The position numbers were made by a program, and so were the translations under genes. From Hyperoodon ampullatus (lineage: Eukaryota > Chordata > Mammalia > Artiodactyla > Ziphiidae): a stretch of DNA of 64,000 nucleotides. This document shows, one piece after another, positions 38,012 through 50,196 of this stretch (position 1 is its first letter; the number at the start of each line of letters is the position of its first letter). Location: assembly GCA_949752795.1 (NCBI GenBank), contig CATKHW010000422.1:2914001-2978000 (forward strand). Direction: 5' to 3'. The notes under the pieces are model-generated. The model saw nothing but the letters and a program-made list of their open reading frames with translations, had not been told where the DNA came from and searched no databases.

Positions 38012-39751
38012 CTTGGCCAAAAAGGGCGTATGCGTTTTCTCCTGAATATATTCAGGAGAAAACGCATACGCCCTTTTTGGCCAAGCAAGCAAGTGGGCAA
38101 TGCAAATCTGCACTACAAAGAAGTATCACTTCCCACCGGTCAAAAGGGACATCCACAAAATGTGTAAAAACCAGAAAGGCAAGACAGGCCCTGGAGAACA
38201 GGGAGCCTTGTTATGCTGATGGGCGGGATGTAAATTGCCAACTGCCTCTCTGGAGGAGTGCATTGTGTTCCCTAAAACAAGTAAACAACAGAGCTACAGA
38301 GCCAAGGGCACTTCCAGTCTAGGGAATATACCTTGGAAAAACTGAAAATCAATAAGACAGAGCCACCCCAAAATTTAGGGTTGCACTGCTTACAAGGACC
38401 TCAACTTGGGTACACCTTAAATATCCCAGGAAATATAAAATTGGTTCAAAAAATTGTGGTACTTACGTACGATGGAATATCCCTCAGCCATGAAATCAAT
38501 GTCATAAGACCAGTAGCAGCAAAATGGGTGGATTCAGGTACGATGATTTTAAGTGAAATAAGTCACACAGAAAAAGAAACTTATCATAAGTTATCACTTA
38601 TGAAGATCCTGTAAACATGGCTACACTTGAACTGAGTTAGGAAAGAGAACAGTGTCTCACATTTAGAAAACACTCTTATGCCTGCTTAAGGGGGAAGGAG
38701 AGGTGGGGTGATGCATAAAACCAGAGTTTGATATAAGCACAGGTACCGTTCCAAAAACCAAGTATGGAATAGACAAGACCTACACCTTCCTCAGTGAAAG
38801 GGACTCAAAACCCCATATTTCCAGGAGAAGAATATATCTGACTAGTAAGAATCTTAAAACCTATGTATTGATATGTCTCCGTAAGGGAATCAAGTGTGTC
38901 TAGACTGGCACAAACATGGCAGCGAGAATCAGCTCAAACCCACTATAAAAAGGAATTTCAAAAACAAAACAAAAAAAACTGGGAAAATCTTTACAATTCC
39001 TTCAGGGTCTCTGATGAAACCTGAAATGACCCTATCTACAATGACAGCTGGATGTGGCATAAGGCTGGACACTTGGGACTGAGAGGATTGGTGAGATTGG
39101 GTGAGCAAATGCAGACCCTTTAAAGCAATAATGCATGGCACACATTCCATGGGTCCCAACTCTCCAGGTTGAAGGGAATATTACTACAGATATAACATGT
39201 ACAGGAATCCTAGAGAACGGACACACTGTGAATACGAAAGGTTTCTAAAACTCAATGAATAGTCCCTCTCCTGGTGCTCCGGTTTGACTTTCCATCTGCT
39301 TTATTATCAACCTCCCAACTTGGAGAGACAGCCCCTTTAACCTCCTGGTTCGCACAGGTTGCCAATTTGGCAGAGGATGAAAGGGAAGAGGGAGAACCAA
39401 TGAGAGAGTAGCTGTTAGGCATTTGGACGGGCACATATCACTGTAATTTCCCGGCAGGAAGAAGAATTAACCAAAGTCTCAGCCACCCACCGGGAATCAG
39501 TATAGATCCTGAACCAAAATTTTGGACTTGCGGTCAGCTCACCAAAAACGAGTTGAAAAATGGAGCTCAGGGGCACAGCAATTCACAAACTGGCCGAGTA
39601 ATAAAGGACAACTATCGTCCAAAAATCTGTTGAGGGTAGGCAACGAGGCGGACTTGAAAGCGAGGCAGAATAGCAGGAAACAGATTTCAAGAGGTACGTT
39701 GGAATCGCCTTTAAAGCACAGGAAGAGGGGCACAACTTCGACAATGATGCA
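38012..39751 (+). repeat. Monomer M22 (1,740 bp)
   Basis: Palindrome 38012-38085 perfect. L1 part 38099-38978, eight-A tail, no AATAAA. B-type with CTTGGAAAAACTG, AGGGTTGC, AAATTGGTTC, GATTTTAAG, AAGTATGG, CCAGGAGAAG and TGGCACAAACATGG. All are shared with M25. Confidence 0.95.
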
Positions 39752-41490
39752 CTTGGCCAAAAAGGGTGTATGCGTTTTCTCCTGAATATATTCAGGAGAA
39801 AACGCATACGCCCTTTTTGGCCAAGCAAGCAAGCGGGCAATGCAATTCTGCACTACAAAGAAGTATCACTTCCCACCGGTCAAAAGGGACATCCACAAAA
39901 TGTGTAAAAACCAGAAAGGCAAGACAGGCCCTAGAGAACAGGGAGCCTTGTTATGCTGATGGGCGGGATGTAAATTGCCAACTGCCTCTCTGGAGGAGTG
40001 CACTGTGTTCCCTAAAACAAGTAAACAACAGAGCTACAGAGCCAAGGGCACTTCCAGTCTAGGGAATATACCTTGGGAAAACTGAAAATCAAAAAGACAC
40101 AGCCACCCCAAAATTTAGGGCTGCACTGCTTACAAGGACCTCAACTTGGGTACACCTTAAATATCCCAGGAAATATAAAAATGGTGCAAAAAATTTTGGT
40201 ACTTACGTACGATGGAATATCCCTCAGCCATGAAATCAATGTCATAAGACCAGTAGCAGCAAAATGGGTGGATTCAGGTACGATGATTCTAAGTGAAATA
40301 AGTCACAGGGAAAAAGAAACTTATCATAAGATATCACTTATGAAGATCCTGTAAACATGGCTACACTTGAACTGAGTTAGGAAAGAGAACAGTGTCTCAC
40401 ATTTAGAAAACACTCTTATGCCTGCTTAAGGGGGAAGGAGAGGTGGGGTGATGCATAAAACCAGAGTTTGATATAAGCACAGGTACCGTTCCAAAAACCA
40501 ACTATGGAATAGACAAGACCTACACCTTCCTCAGTGAAAGGGACTCAAAACCCCATATTTCCCGCAGAGGAATATATCTGACTAGTAAGAATCTTAAAAC
40601 CTATGTATTGATATGTCTCCGTAAGGGAATCAAGTGTGTCTAGACTGGGATAAATATGGCAGCGAGAATCACCTCAAACCCACTATAAAAAGGAATTGCA
40701 AAAATAAAACAAAGAAACTGGGAAATTCTTTGCAATTCCTTCAGGGTCTCTTTTGAAACCTGAAATGACCCTATCTACAATGACAGCTGTATGTGGCATA
40801 AGGCTGGACACTTGGGACTGAGAGGATTGGTGAGATTGGGTGAGCAAATGCAGACCCTTTAAAGCAATAATGCAAGGCACACATTCCATGGGTCCCAACT
40901 CTCCAGGTTGAAGGGAATATTACTACAGATATAACATGTACGGGAATCCTAGAGAACGGACACACTGTGAATACGAAAGGTTTCTAAAACTCAACGAATA
41001 GTCCCTCTCCTGGTGCTCCGGTGTGACTTTCCATCTGCTTTATTATCAACCTCCCAACTTGGAGAGACAGCCCCTTTAACCTCCTGGTTCGCACAGGTTG
41101 CCAATATGGCAGAGGATGAAAGGGAAGAGGGAGAACCAATGAGAGAGTAGCTGTTAGGCATTTGGACGGGCACATATCACTGTAATTTCCCAGCAGGAAG
41201 AAGAATTAACCAAAGTCTCAGCCACCCACCGAGAATCAGTATAGATCCTCAACCAAAATTTTGAACTTGCGGTCAGCTCACCAAAAACGAGTTGAAAAAT
41301 GGAGCTCAGGGGCACAGCAATTCACAAACTGGCCAAGTAATAAAGGACAACTATCGTCCAAAAATCTGTTGAGGGAAGGCAACGAGGCGGACTTGAAAGC
41401 GAGGCAGAATAGCAGGAAACAGATTTCAAGAGGTACGTTGGAATCGCCTTTAAAGCACAGGAAGAGGGGCACAACTTCGACAATGATGCA
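39752..41490 (+). repeat. Monomer M23 (1,739 bp)
   Basis: Palindrome 39752-39825 with CpG to TpG at 39767. L1 part 39839-40717. A-type. GCAATTCTG is shared with M26. CCTAGAGAAC near 39931, CACTGTGTTCC near 40002, GGTGCAAAAAATTTTGG and CACAGGGAA mark the junction between the two higher-order copies. Confidence 0.95.
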
Positions 41491-43229
41491 CTTGGCCAAA
41501 AAGGGCGTATGCGTTTTCTCCTGAATATATTCAGGAGAAAACGCATACGCCCTTTTTGGCCAAGCAAGCAAGCGGGCAATGCAAATCTGCACTACAAAGA
41601 AGTATCACTTCCCACCGGTCAAAAGGGACATCCACAAAATGTGTAAAAACCAGAAAGGCAAGACTGGTCCTGGAGAACAGGGAGCCTTGTTATGCTGATG
41701 GACGGGATGTAAATTGCCAACTGCCTCTCTGGAGGAGTGCATTGTGTTCCCTAAAACAAGTAAACAACAGAGCTACAGAGCCAAGGGCACTTCCAGTCTA
41801 GGGAATATACCTGGGAAAAACTGAAAATCAATAAGACACAGCCACCCCAAAATTTTGGGCTGCACTGCTTACAAGGACCTCAACTTGGGTACACCTTAAA
41901 TATCCCAGGAAATATAAAAATGGTTCAAAAAATTGTGGTACTTACGTACGATGGAATATCCCTCAGCCATGAAATCAATGTCATAAGACCAGTAGCAGCA
42001 AAATGGGTGGATTCAGGTACGATGATTCTAAGTGAAATAAGTCACAGAGAAAAAGAAACTTATCATAAGTTATCACTTATGAAGATCCTGTAAACATGGC
42101 TACACTTGACCTGAGTTAGGAAAGAGAACAGTGTCTCACATTTAGAAAACACTCTTATGCCTGCTTAAGGGGGAAGGAGAGGTGGGGTGATGCATAAAAC
42201 CAGAGTTTGATATAAGCACAGGTACCGTTCCAAAAACCAACTATGGAATAGACAAGACCTACACCTTCCTCAGTGAAAGGGACTCAAAACCCCATATTTC
42301 CCGCAGAGGAATATATCTGACTAGTAAGAATCTTAAAACCTATGTATTGATATGTCTCCGTAAGGGAATCAAGTGTGTCTAGACTGGGATAAATATGGCA
42401 GCGAGAATCAGCTCAAACCCACTATAAAAAGGAATTTCAAAAATAAAACAAAAAAACTGGGAAATTCTTTACAATTCCTTCAGGGTCTCTGATGAAACCT
42501 GAAATGACCCTATCTACAATGACAGCTGGATGTGGCATAAGGCTGGACACTTGGGACTGAGAGGATTGGTGAGATTGGGTGAGCAAATGCAGACCCTTTA
42601 AAGCAATAATGCATGGCACACATTCCATGGGTCCCAACTCTCCAGGTTGAAGGGAATATTACTACAGATATAACATGTACGGGAATCCTAGAGAACGGAC
42701 ACACTGTGAATACGAAAGGTTTCTAAAACTCAACGAATAGTCCCTCTCCTGGTGCTCCGGTTTGACTTTCCATCTGCTTTATTATCAACCTCCCAACTTG
42801 GAGAGACAGCCCCTTTAACCTCCTGGTTCGCACAGGTTGCCAATTTGGCAGAGGATGAAAGGGAAGAGGGAGAACCAATGAGAGAGTAGCTGTTAGGCAT
42901 TTGGACGGGCACATATCACTGTAATTTCCCGGCAGGAAGAAGAATTAACCAAAGTCTCAGCCACCCACCGGGAATCAGTATAGATCCTGAACCAAAATTT
43001 TGGACTTGCGGTCAGCTCACCAAAAACGAGTTGAAAAATGGAGCTCAGGGGCACAGCCATTCACAAACTGGCCGAGTAATAAAGGACAACTATCGTCCAA
43101 AAATCTGTTGAGGGAAGGCAACGAGGCGGACTTGAAAGCGAGGCAGAATAGCAGGAAACAGATTTCAAGAAGTACGTTGGAATCGCCTTTAAAGCACAGG
43201 AAGAGGGGCACAACTTCGACAATGATGCA
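41491..43229 (+). repeat. Monomer M24 (1,739 bp)
   Basis: Palindrome 41491-41564 perfect. L1 part 41578-42456. B-type. It is the partner of M21, differing at ATGAAGATCC and TTGACCTGAG. Confidence 0.95.
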
Positions 43230-44969
43230 CTTGGCCAAAAAGGGCGTATGCGTTTTCTCCTGAATATATTCAGGAGAAAACGCATACGCCCTTTTTGGCC
43301 AAGCAAGCAAGTGGGCAATGCAAATCTGCACTACAAAGAAGTATCACTTCCCACCGGTCAAAAGGGACATCCACAAAATGTGTAAAAACCAGAAAGGCAA
43401 GACAGGCCCTGGAGAACAGGGAGCCTTGTTATGCTGATGGGCGGGATGTAAATTGCCAACTGCCTCTCTGGAGGAGTGCATTGTGTTCCCTAAAACAAGT
43501 AAACAACAGAGCTACAGAGCCAAGGGCACTTCCAGTCTAGGGAATATACCTTGGAAAAACTGAAAATCAATAAGACAGAGCCACCCCAAAATTTAGGGTT
43601 GCACTGCTTACAAGGACCTCAACTTGGGTACACCTTAAATATCCCAGGAAATATAAAATTGGTTCAAAAAATTGTGGTACTTACGTACGATGGAATATCC
43701 CTCAGCCATGAAATCAATGTCATAAGACCAGTAGCAGCAAAATGGGTGGATTCAGGTACGATGATTTTAAGTGAAATAAGTCACACAGAAAAAGAAACTT
43801 ATCATAAGTTATCACTTATGAAGATCCTGTAAACATGGCTACACTTGAACTGAGTTAGGAAAGAGAACAGTGTCTCACATTTAGAAAACACTCTTATGCC
43901 TGCTTAAGGGGGAAGGAGAGGTGGGGTGATGCATAAAACCAGAGTTTGATATAAGCACAGGTACCGTTCCAAAAACCAAGTATGGAATAGACAAGACGTA
44001 CACCTTCCTCAGTGAAAGGGACTCAAAACCCCATATTTCCAGGAGAAGAATATATCTGACTAGTAAGAATCTTAAAACCTATGTATTGATATGTCTCCGT
44101 AAGGGAATCAAGTGTGTCTAGACTGGCACAAACATGGCAGCGAGAATCAGCTCAAACCCACTATAAAAAGGAATTTCAAAAACAAAACAAAAAAAACTGG
44201 GAAAATCTTTACAATTCCTTCAGGGTCTCTGATGAAACCTGAAATGACCCTATCTACAATGACAGCTGGATGTGGCATAAGGCTGGACACTTGGGACTGA
44301 GAGGATTGGTGAGATTGGGTGAGCAAATGCAGACCCTTTAAAGCAATAATGCATGGCACACATTCCATGGGTCCCAACTCTCCAGGTTGAAGGGAATATT
44401 ACTACAGATATAACATGTACAGGAATCCTAGAGAACGGACACACTGTGAATACGAAAGGTTTCTAAAACTCAATGAATAGTCCCTCTCCTGGTGCTCCGG
44501 TTTGACTTTCCATCTGCTTTATTATCAACCTCCCAACTTGGAGAGACAGCCCCTTTAACCTCCTGGTTCGCACAGGTTGCCAATTTGGCAGAGGATGAAA
44601 GGGAAGAGGGAGAACCAATGAGAGAGTAGCTGTTAGGCATTTGGACGGGCACATATCACTGTAATTTCCCGGCAGGAAGAAGAATTAACCAAAGTCTCAG
44701 CCACCCACCGGGAATCAGTATAGATCCTGAACCAAAATTTTGGACTTGCGGTCAGCTCACCAAAAACGAGTTGAAAAATGGAGCTCAGGGGCACAGCAAT
44801 TCACAAACTGGCCGAGTAATAAAGGACAACTATCGTCCAAAAATCTGTTGAGGGTAGGCAACGAGGCGGACTTGAAAGCGAGGCAGAATAGCAGGAAACA
44901 GATTTCAAGAGGTACGTTGGAATCGCCTTTAAAGCACAGGAAGAGGGGCACAACTTCGACAATGATGCA
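43230..44969 (+). repeat. Monomer M25 (1,740 bp)
   Basis: Palindrome 43230-43303 perfect. L1 part 43317-44196, eight-A tail, no AATAAA. B-type. It is the near-identical partner of M22; GACGTACACC near 43996 is private. Confidence 0.95.
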
Positions 44970-46708
44970 CTTGGCCAAAAAGGGTGTATGCGTTTTCTCC
45001 TGAATATATTCAGGAGAAAACGCATACGCCCTTTTTGGCCAAGCAAGCAAGCGGGCAATGCAATTCTGCACTACAAAGAAGTATCACTTCCCACCGGTCA
45101 AAAGGGACATCCACAAAATGTGTAAAAACCAGAAAGGCAAGACTGGTCCTGGAGAACAGGGAGCCTTGTTATGCTGATGGACGGGATGTAAATTGCCAAC
45201 TGCCTCTCTGGAGGAGTGCATTGTGTTCCCTAAAACAAGTAAACAACAGAGCTACAGAGCCAAGGGCACTTCCAGTCTAGGGAATATACCTGGGAAAAAC
45301 TGAAAATCAATAAGACACAGCCAGCCCAAAATTTTGGGCTGCACTGCTTACAAGGACCTCAACTTGGGTACACCTTAAATATCCCAGGAAATATAAAAAT
45401 GGTGCAAAAAATTGTGGTACTTACGTACGATGGAATATCCCTCAGCCATGAAATCAATGTCATAAGACCAGTAGCAGCAAAATGGGTGGATTCAGGTACG
45501 ATGATTCTAAGTGAAATAAGTCACAGAGAAAAAGAAACTTATCATAAGTTATCACTTATGAAGATCCTGTAAACATGGCTACACTTGACCTGAGTTAGGA
45601 AAGAGAACAGTGTCTCACATTTAGAAAACACTCTTATGCCTGCTTAAGGGGGAAGGAGAGGTGGGGTGATGCATAAAACCAGAGTTTGATATAAGCACAG
45701 GTACCGTTCCAAAAACCAACTATGGAATAGACAAGACCTACACCTTCCTCAGTGAAAGGGACTCAAAACCCCATATTTCCCGCAGAGGAATATATCTGAC
45801 TAGTAAGAATCTTAAAACCTATGTATTGATATGTCTCCGTAAGGGAATCAAGTGTGTCTAGACTGGGATAAATATGGCAGCGAGAATCAGCTCAAACCCA
45901 CTATAAAAAGGAATTTCAAAAATAAAACAAAAAAACTGGGAAATTCTTTACAATTCCTTCAGGGTCTCTGATGAAACCTGAAATGACCCTATCTACAATG
46001 ACAGCTGGATGTGGCATAAGGCTGGACACTTGGGACTGAGAGGATTGGTGAGATTGGGTGAGCAAATGCAGACCCTTTAAAGCAATAATGCATGGCACAC
46101 ATTCCATGGGTCCCAACTCTCCAGGTTGAAGGGAATATTACTACAGATATAACATGTACGGGAATCCTAGAGAACGGACACACTGTGAATACGAAAGGTT
46201 TCTAAAACTCAACGAATAGTCCCTCTCCTGGTGCTCCGGTTTGACTTTCCATCTGCTTTATTATCAACCTCCCAACTTGGAGAGACAGCACATTTAACCT
46301 CCTGGTTCGCACAGGTTGCCAATTTGGCAGAGGATGAAAGGGAAGAGGGAGAACCAATGAGAGAGTAGCTGTTAGGCATTTGGACGGGCACATATCACTG
46401 TAATTTCCCGGCAGGAAGAAGAATTAACCAAAGTCTCAGCCACCCACTGGGAATCAGTATAGATCCTGAACCAAAATTTTGGACTTGCGGTCAGCTCACC
46501 AAAAACGAGTTGAAAAATGGAGCTCAGGGGCACAGCAATTCACAAACTGGCCGAGTAATAAAGGACAACTATCGTCCAAAAATCTGTTGAGGGAAGGCAA
46601 CGAGGTGGACTTGAAAGCGAGGCAGAATAGCAGGAAACAGATTTCAAGAGTTACGTTGGAATCGCCTTTAAAGCACAGGAAGAGGGGCACAACTTCGACA
46701 ATGATGCA
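44970..46708 (+). repeat. Monomer M26 (1,739 bp)
   Basis: Palindrome 44970-45043 with CpG to TpG at 44985. L1 part 45057-45935. B-type, the last one in the window. It carries the 20-bp secondary palindrome. Distal marks AGCACATTTAACC near 46288, CCACTGGG, GAGGTGGAC and AGAGTTACG recur in M32. Confidence 0.95.
45322..45341. repeat. 20-bp secondary perfect palindrome (M26 only)
   Basis: Most B-type monomers have CCCAAAATTTTGGG, a 14-bp palindrome created by a TTTAGGG to TTTTGGG change. In M26 a further C to G change at 45324 region (CCAGCCC for CCACCCC) extends the symmetry to 20 bases. A-type copies have CCCCAAAATTTAGGG and lack it. Confidence 0.85.
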
Positions 46709-48452
46709 CTTGGCCAAAAAGGGCATATGCGTTTTCTCCTGAATATATTCAGGAGAAAACGCATACGCCCTTTTTGGCCAAGCAAGCAAGCGGGCAATGC
46801 AAATCTGCACTACAAAGAAGTATCACTTCCCACCGGTCAAAAGGGACATCCACAAAATGTGTAAAAACCAGAAAGGCAAGACAGGCCCTGGAGAACAGGG
46901 AGCCTTGTTATGCTGATGGGCGGGATGTAAATTGCCAACTGCCTCTCTGGAGGAGTGCATTGTGTTCCCTAAAACAAGTAAACAACAGAGCTACAGAGCC
47001 AAGGGCACTTCCAGTCTAGGGAATATACCTTGGGAAAACTGAAAATCAAAAAGACACAGCCACCCCAAAATTTAGGCCTGCACTGCTTACAAGGACCTCA
47101 ACTTGGGTACACCTTAAATATCCCAGGAAATATAAAAATGGTTCAAAAAATTGTGGTACTTACGTACGATGGAATATCCCTCAGCCATGAAATCAATGTC
47201 ATAAGACCAGTAGCAGCAAAATGGGTGGATTCAGGTACGATGATTCTAAGTGAAATAAGTCACACAGAAAAAGAAACTTATCATAAGATATCACTTATGA
47301 AGATCCTGTAAACATGGCTACACTTGAACTGAGTTAGGAAAGAGAACAGTGTCTCACATTTAGAAAACACTCTTATGCCTGCTTAAGGGGGAAGGAGAGG
47401 TGGGGTGATGCATAAAACCAGAGTTTGATATAAGCACAGGTACCGTTCCAAAAACCAACTATGGAATAGACAAGACCTACACCTTCCTCAGTGAAAGGGA
47501 CTCAAAACCCCATATTTCCCGCAGAGGAATATATCTGACTAGTAAAGTAAGAATCTTAAAACCTATGTATTGATATGTCTCCGTAAGGGAATCAAGTGTG
47601 TCTAGACTGGGATAAATATGGCAGCGAGAATCAGCTCAAACCCACTATAAAAAGGAATTTCAAAAATAAAACAAAAAAACTGGGAAATTCTTTACAATTC
47701 CTTCAGGGTCTCTGATGAAACCTGAAATGACCCTATCTACAATGACAGCTGGATGTGGCATAAGGCTGGACACTTGGGACTGAGAGGATTGGTGAGATTG
47801 GGTGAGCAAATGCAGACCCTTTAAAGCAATAATGCATGGCACATTTTCCATGGGTCCCTACTCTCCAGGTTGAAGGGAATATTACTACAGATATAAAATG
47901 TACGGGAATCCTAGAGAACGGACACACTGTGAATACGAAAGGTTTCTAAAACTCAATGAATAGTCCCTCTCCTGGTGCTCCGGTTTGACTTTCCATCTGC
48001 TTTATTATCAACCTCCCAACTTGGAGAGACAGCCCCTTTAACCTCCTGGTTCGCACAGGTTGCCAATTTGGCAGAGGATGAAAGGGAAGAGGGAGAACCA
48101 ATGAGAGAGTAGCTGTTAGGCATTTGGACGGGCACATATCACTGTAATTTCCCGGCAGGAAGAAGAATTAACCAAAGTCTCAGCCACCCACTGGGAATCA
48201 GTATAGATCCTGAACCAAAATTTTGGACTTGCGGTCAGCTCACCAAAAACGAGTTGAAAAATGGAGCTCAGGGGCACAGCAATTCACAAACTGGCCGAGT
48301 AATAAAGGACAACTATCGTCCAAAAATCTGTTGAGGGAAGGCAACGAGGCGGACTTGAAAGCGAGGCAGAATAGCAGGAAACAGATTTCAAGAGGTACGT
48401 TGGAATCGCCTTTAAAGCACAGGAAGAGGGGCACAACTTCGACAATGAAGCA
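46709..48452 (+). repeat. Monomer M27 (1,744 bp)
   Basis: Palindrome 46709-46782 with CpG to CpA at 46725. L1 part 46796-47679. GTAAA duplication at 47542-47546. A-type. Marks: TAGGCCTGC near 47074, CACATTTTCC near 47840, CCCTACTCTCC, ATAAAATGTAC near 47894, AATGAAGCAC near 48446. Confidence 0.95.
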
Positions 48453-50196
48453 CTTGGCCAAAAAGGGCGTATGCGTTTTCTCCTGAATATATTCAGGAGA
48501 AAACGCATACGCCCTTTTTGGCCAAGCAAGCAAGCGGGCAATGCAAATCTGCACTACAAAGAAGTATCACTTCCCACCGGTCAAAAGGGACATCCACAAA
48601 ATGTGTAAAAACCAGAAAGGCAAGACAGGCCCTGGAGAACAGGGAGCCTTGTTATGCTGATGGGCGGGATGTAAATTGCCAACTGCCTCTCTGGAGGAGT
48701 GCATTGTGTTCCCTAAAACAAGTAAACAACAGAGCTACAGAGCCAAGGGCACTTCCAGTCTAGGGAATATACCTTGGGAAAACTGAAAATCAAAAAGACA
48801 CAGCCACCCCAAAATTTAGGGCTGCACTGCTTACAAGGACCTCAACTTGGGTACACCTTAAATATCCCAGGAAATATAAAAATGGTGCAAAAAATTTTGG
48901 TACTTACGTACGATGGAATATCCCTCAGCCATGAAATCAATGTCATAAGACCAGTAGCAGCAAAATGGGTGGATTCAGGTACGATGATTCTAAGTGAAAT
49001 AAGTCACAGAGAAAAAGAAACTTATCATAAGATATCACTTATGAAGATCCTGTAAACATGGCTACACTTGAACTGAGTTAGGAAAGAGAACAGTGTCTCA
49101 CATTTAGAAAACACTCTTATGCCTGCTTAAGGGGGAAGGAGAGGTGGGGTGATGCATAAAACCAGAGTTTGATATAAGCACAGGTACCGTTCCAAAAACC
49201 AACTATGGAATAGACAAGACCTACACCTTCCTCAGTGAAAGGGACTCAAAACCCCATATTTCCCGCAGAGGAATATATCTGACTAGTAAAGTAAGAATCT
49301 TAAAACCTATGTATTGATATGTCTCCGTAAGGGAATCAAGTGTGTCTAGACTGGGATAAATATGGCAGCGAGAATCAGCTCAAACCCACTATAAAAAGGA
49401 ATTTCAAAAATAAAACAAAAAAACTGGGAAATTCTTTACAATTCCTTCAGGGTCTCTGATGAAACCTGAAATGACCCTATCTACAATGACAGCTGGATGT
49501 GGCATAAGGCTGGACACTTGGGACTGAGAGGATTGGTGAGATTGGGTGAGCAAATGCAGACCCTTTAAAGCAATAATGCATGGCACACATTCCATGGGTC
49601 CCAACTCTCCAGGTTGAAGGGAATATTACTACAGATATAACATGTACGGGAATCCTAGAGAACGGACACACTGTGAATACGAAAGGTTTCTAAAACTCAA
49701 CGAATAGTCCCTCTCCTGGTGCTCCGGTTTGACTTTCCATCTGCTTTATTATCAACCTCCCAACTTGGAGAGACAGCCCCTTTAACCTCCTGGTTCGCAC
49801 AGGTTGCCAATTTGGCAGAGGATGAAAGGGAAGAGGGAGAACCAATGAGAGAGTAGCTGTTAGGCATTTGGACGGGCACATATCACTGTAATTTCCCGGC
49901 AGGAAGAAGAATTAACCAAAGTCTCAGCCACCCACCGGGAATCAGTATAGATCCTGAACCAAAATTTTGGACTTGCGGTCAGCTCACCAAAAACGAGTTG
50001 AAAAATGGAGCTCAGGGGCACAGCAATTCACAAACTGGCCGAGTAATAAAGGACAACTATCGTCCAAAAATCTGTTGAGGGAAGGCAACGAGGCGGACTT
50101 GAAAGCGAGGCAGAATAGCAGGAAACAGATTTCAAGAGGTACGTTGGAATCGCCTTTAAAGCAAAGGAAGAGGGGCACAACTTCGACAATGACGCA
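48453..50196 (+). repeat. Monomer M28 (1,744 bp)
   Basis: Palindrome 48453-48526 perfect. L1 part 48540-49423. GTAAA duplication at 49286-49290. A-type. GGTGCAAAAAATTTTGG is shared with M23; CACAGAGAAA; GCAAAGGAAG near 50161; ATGACGCAC near 50189. Confidence 0.95.

Larger units (their letters stand above)
35496..39925 (+). repeat. Three-monomer higher-order repeat, copy A
   Basis: This block and 40714-45143 share a long series of private variants at a constant offset of 5,218 bp. Shared variants include AAAGAAACTGGG, TTTGCAATTCC, CTCTTTTGAAACC, GCTGTATGTGG, CCAATATGGC, TTTTGAACTTGC, GGCCAAGTAATA, CAGCCATTCAC, AAGAAGTACG, CTTGGAAAAACTG, GATTTTAAG, AAGTATGG, CCAGGAGAAG and TGGCACAAACATGG. Sharing starts at the G of AAAGAAAC (35496) and ends just before 39926, where copy A has ACAGGCC. 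Homology continues outside, but variants differ. It spans most of M20 to the start of M23. Confidence 0.93.
40714..45143 (+). repeat. Three-monomer higher-order repeat, copy B
   Basis: It is the partner of 35496-39925. By eye only about eight single-base differences separate the two 4,430-bp blocks, for example TGCAAGGC at 40874, GGTGTGAC near 41023, CCTCAACC near 41250, TTGACCTGAG near 42108, GGCGGACTT versus GGCGAACTT, and GACGTACACC near 43998. Sharing ends at 45144, where this copy has ACTGGTCC. The few differences show it is a real second copy and not an exact assembly duplication. Confidence 0.93.

Noticed and set aside
35496..45143. Assembly duplication as the explanation of the 5,218-bp higher-order repeat
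   Set aside because: The copies differ at several scattered positions and have sharp, different junctions, which favours a real duplication, though only raw reads can exclude it.
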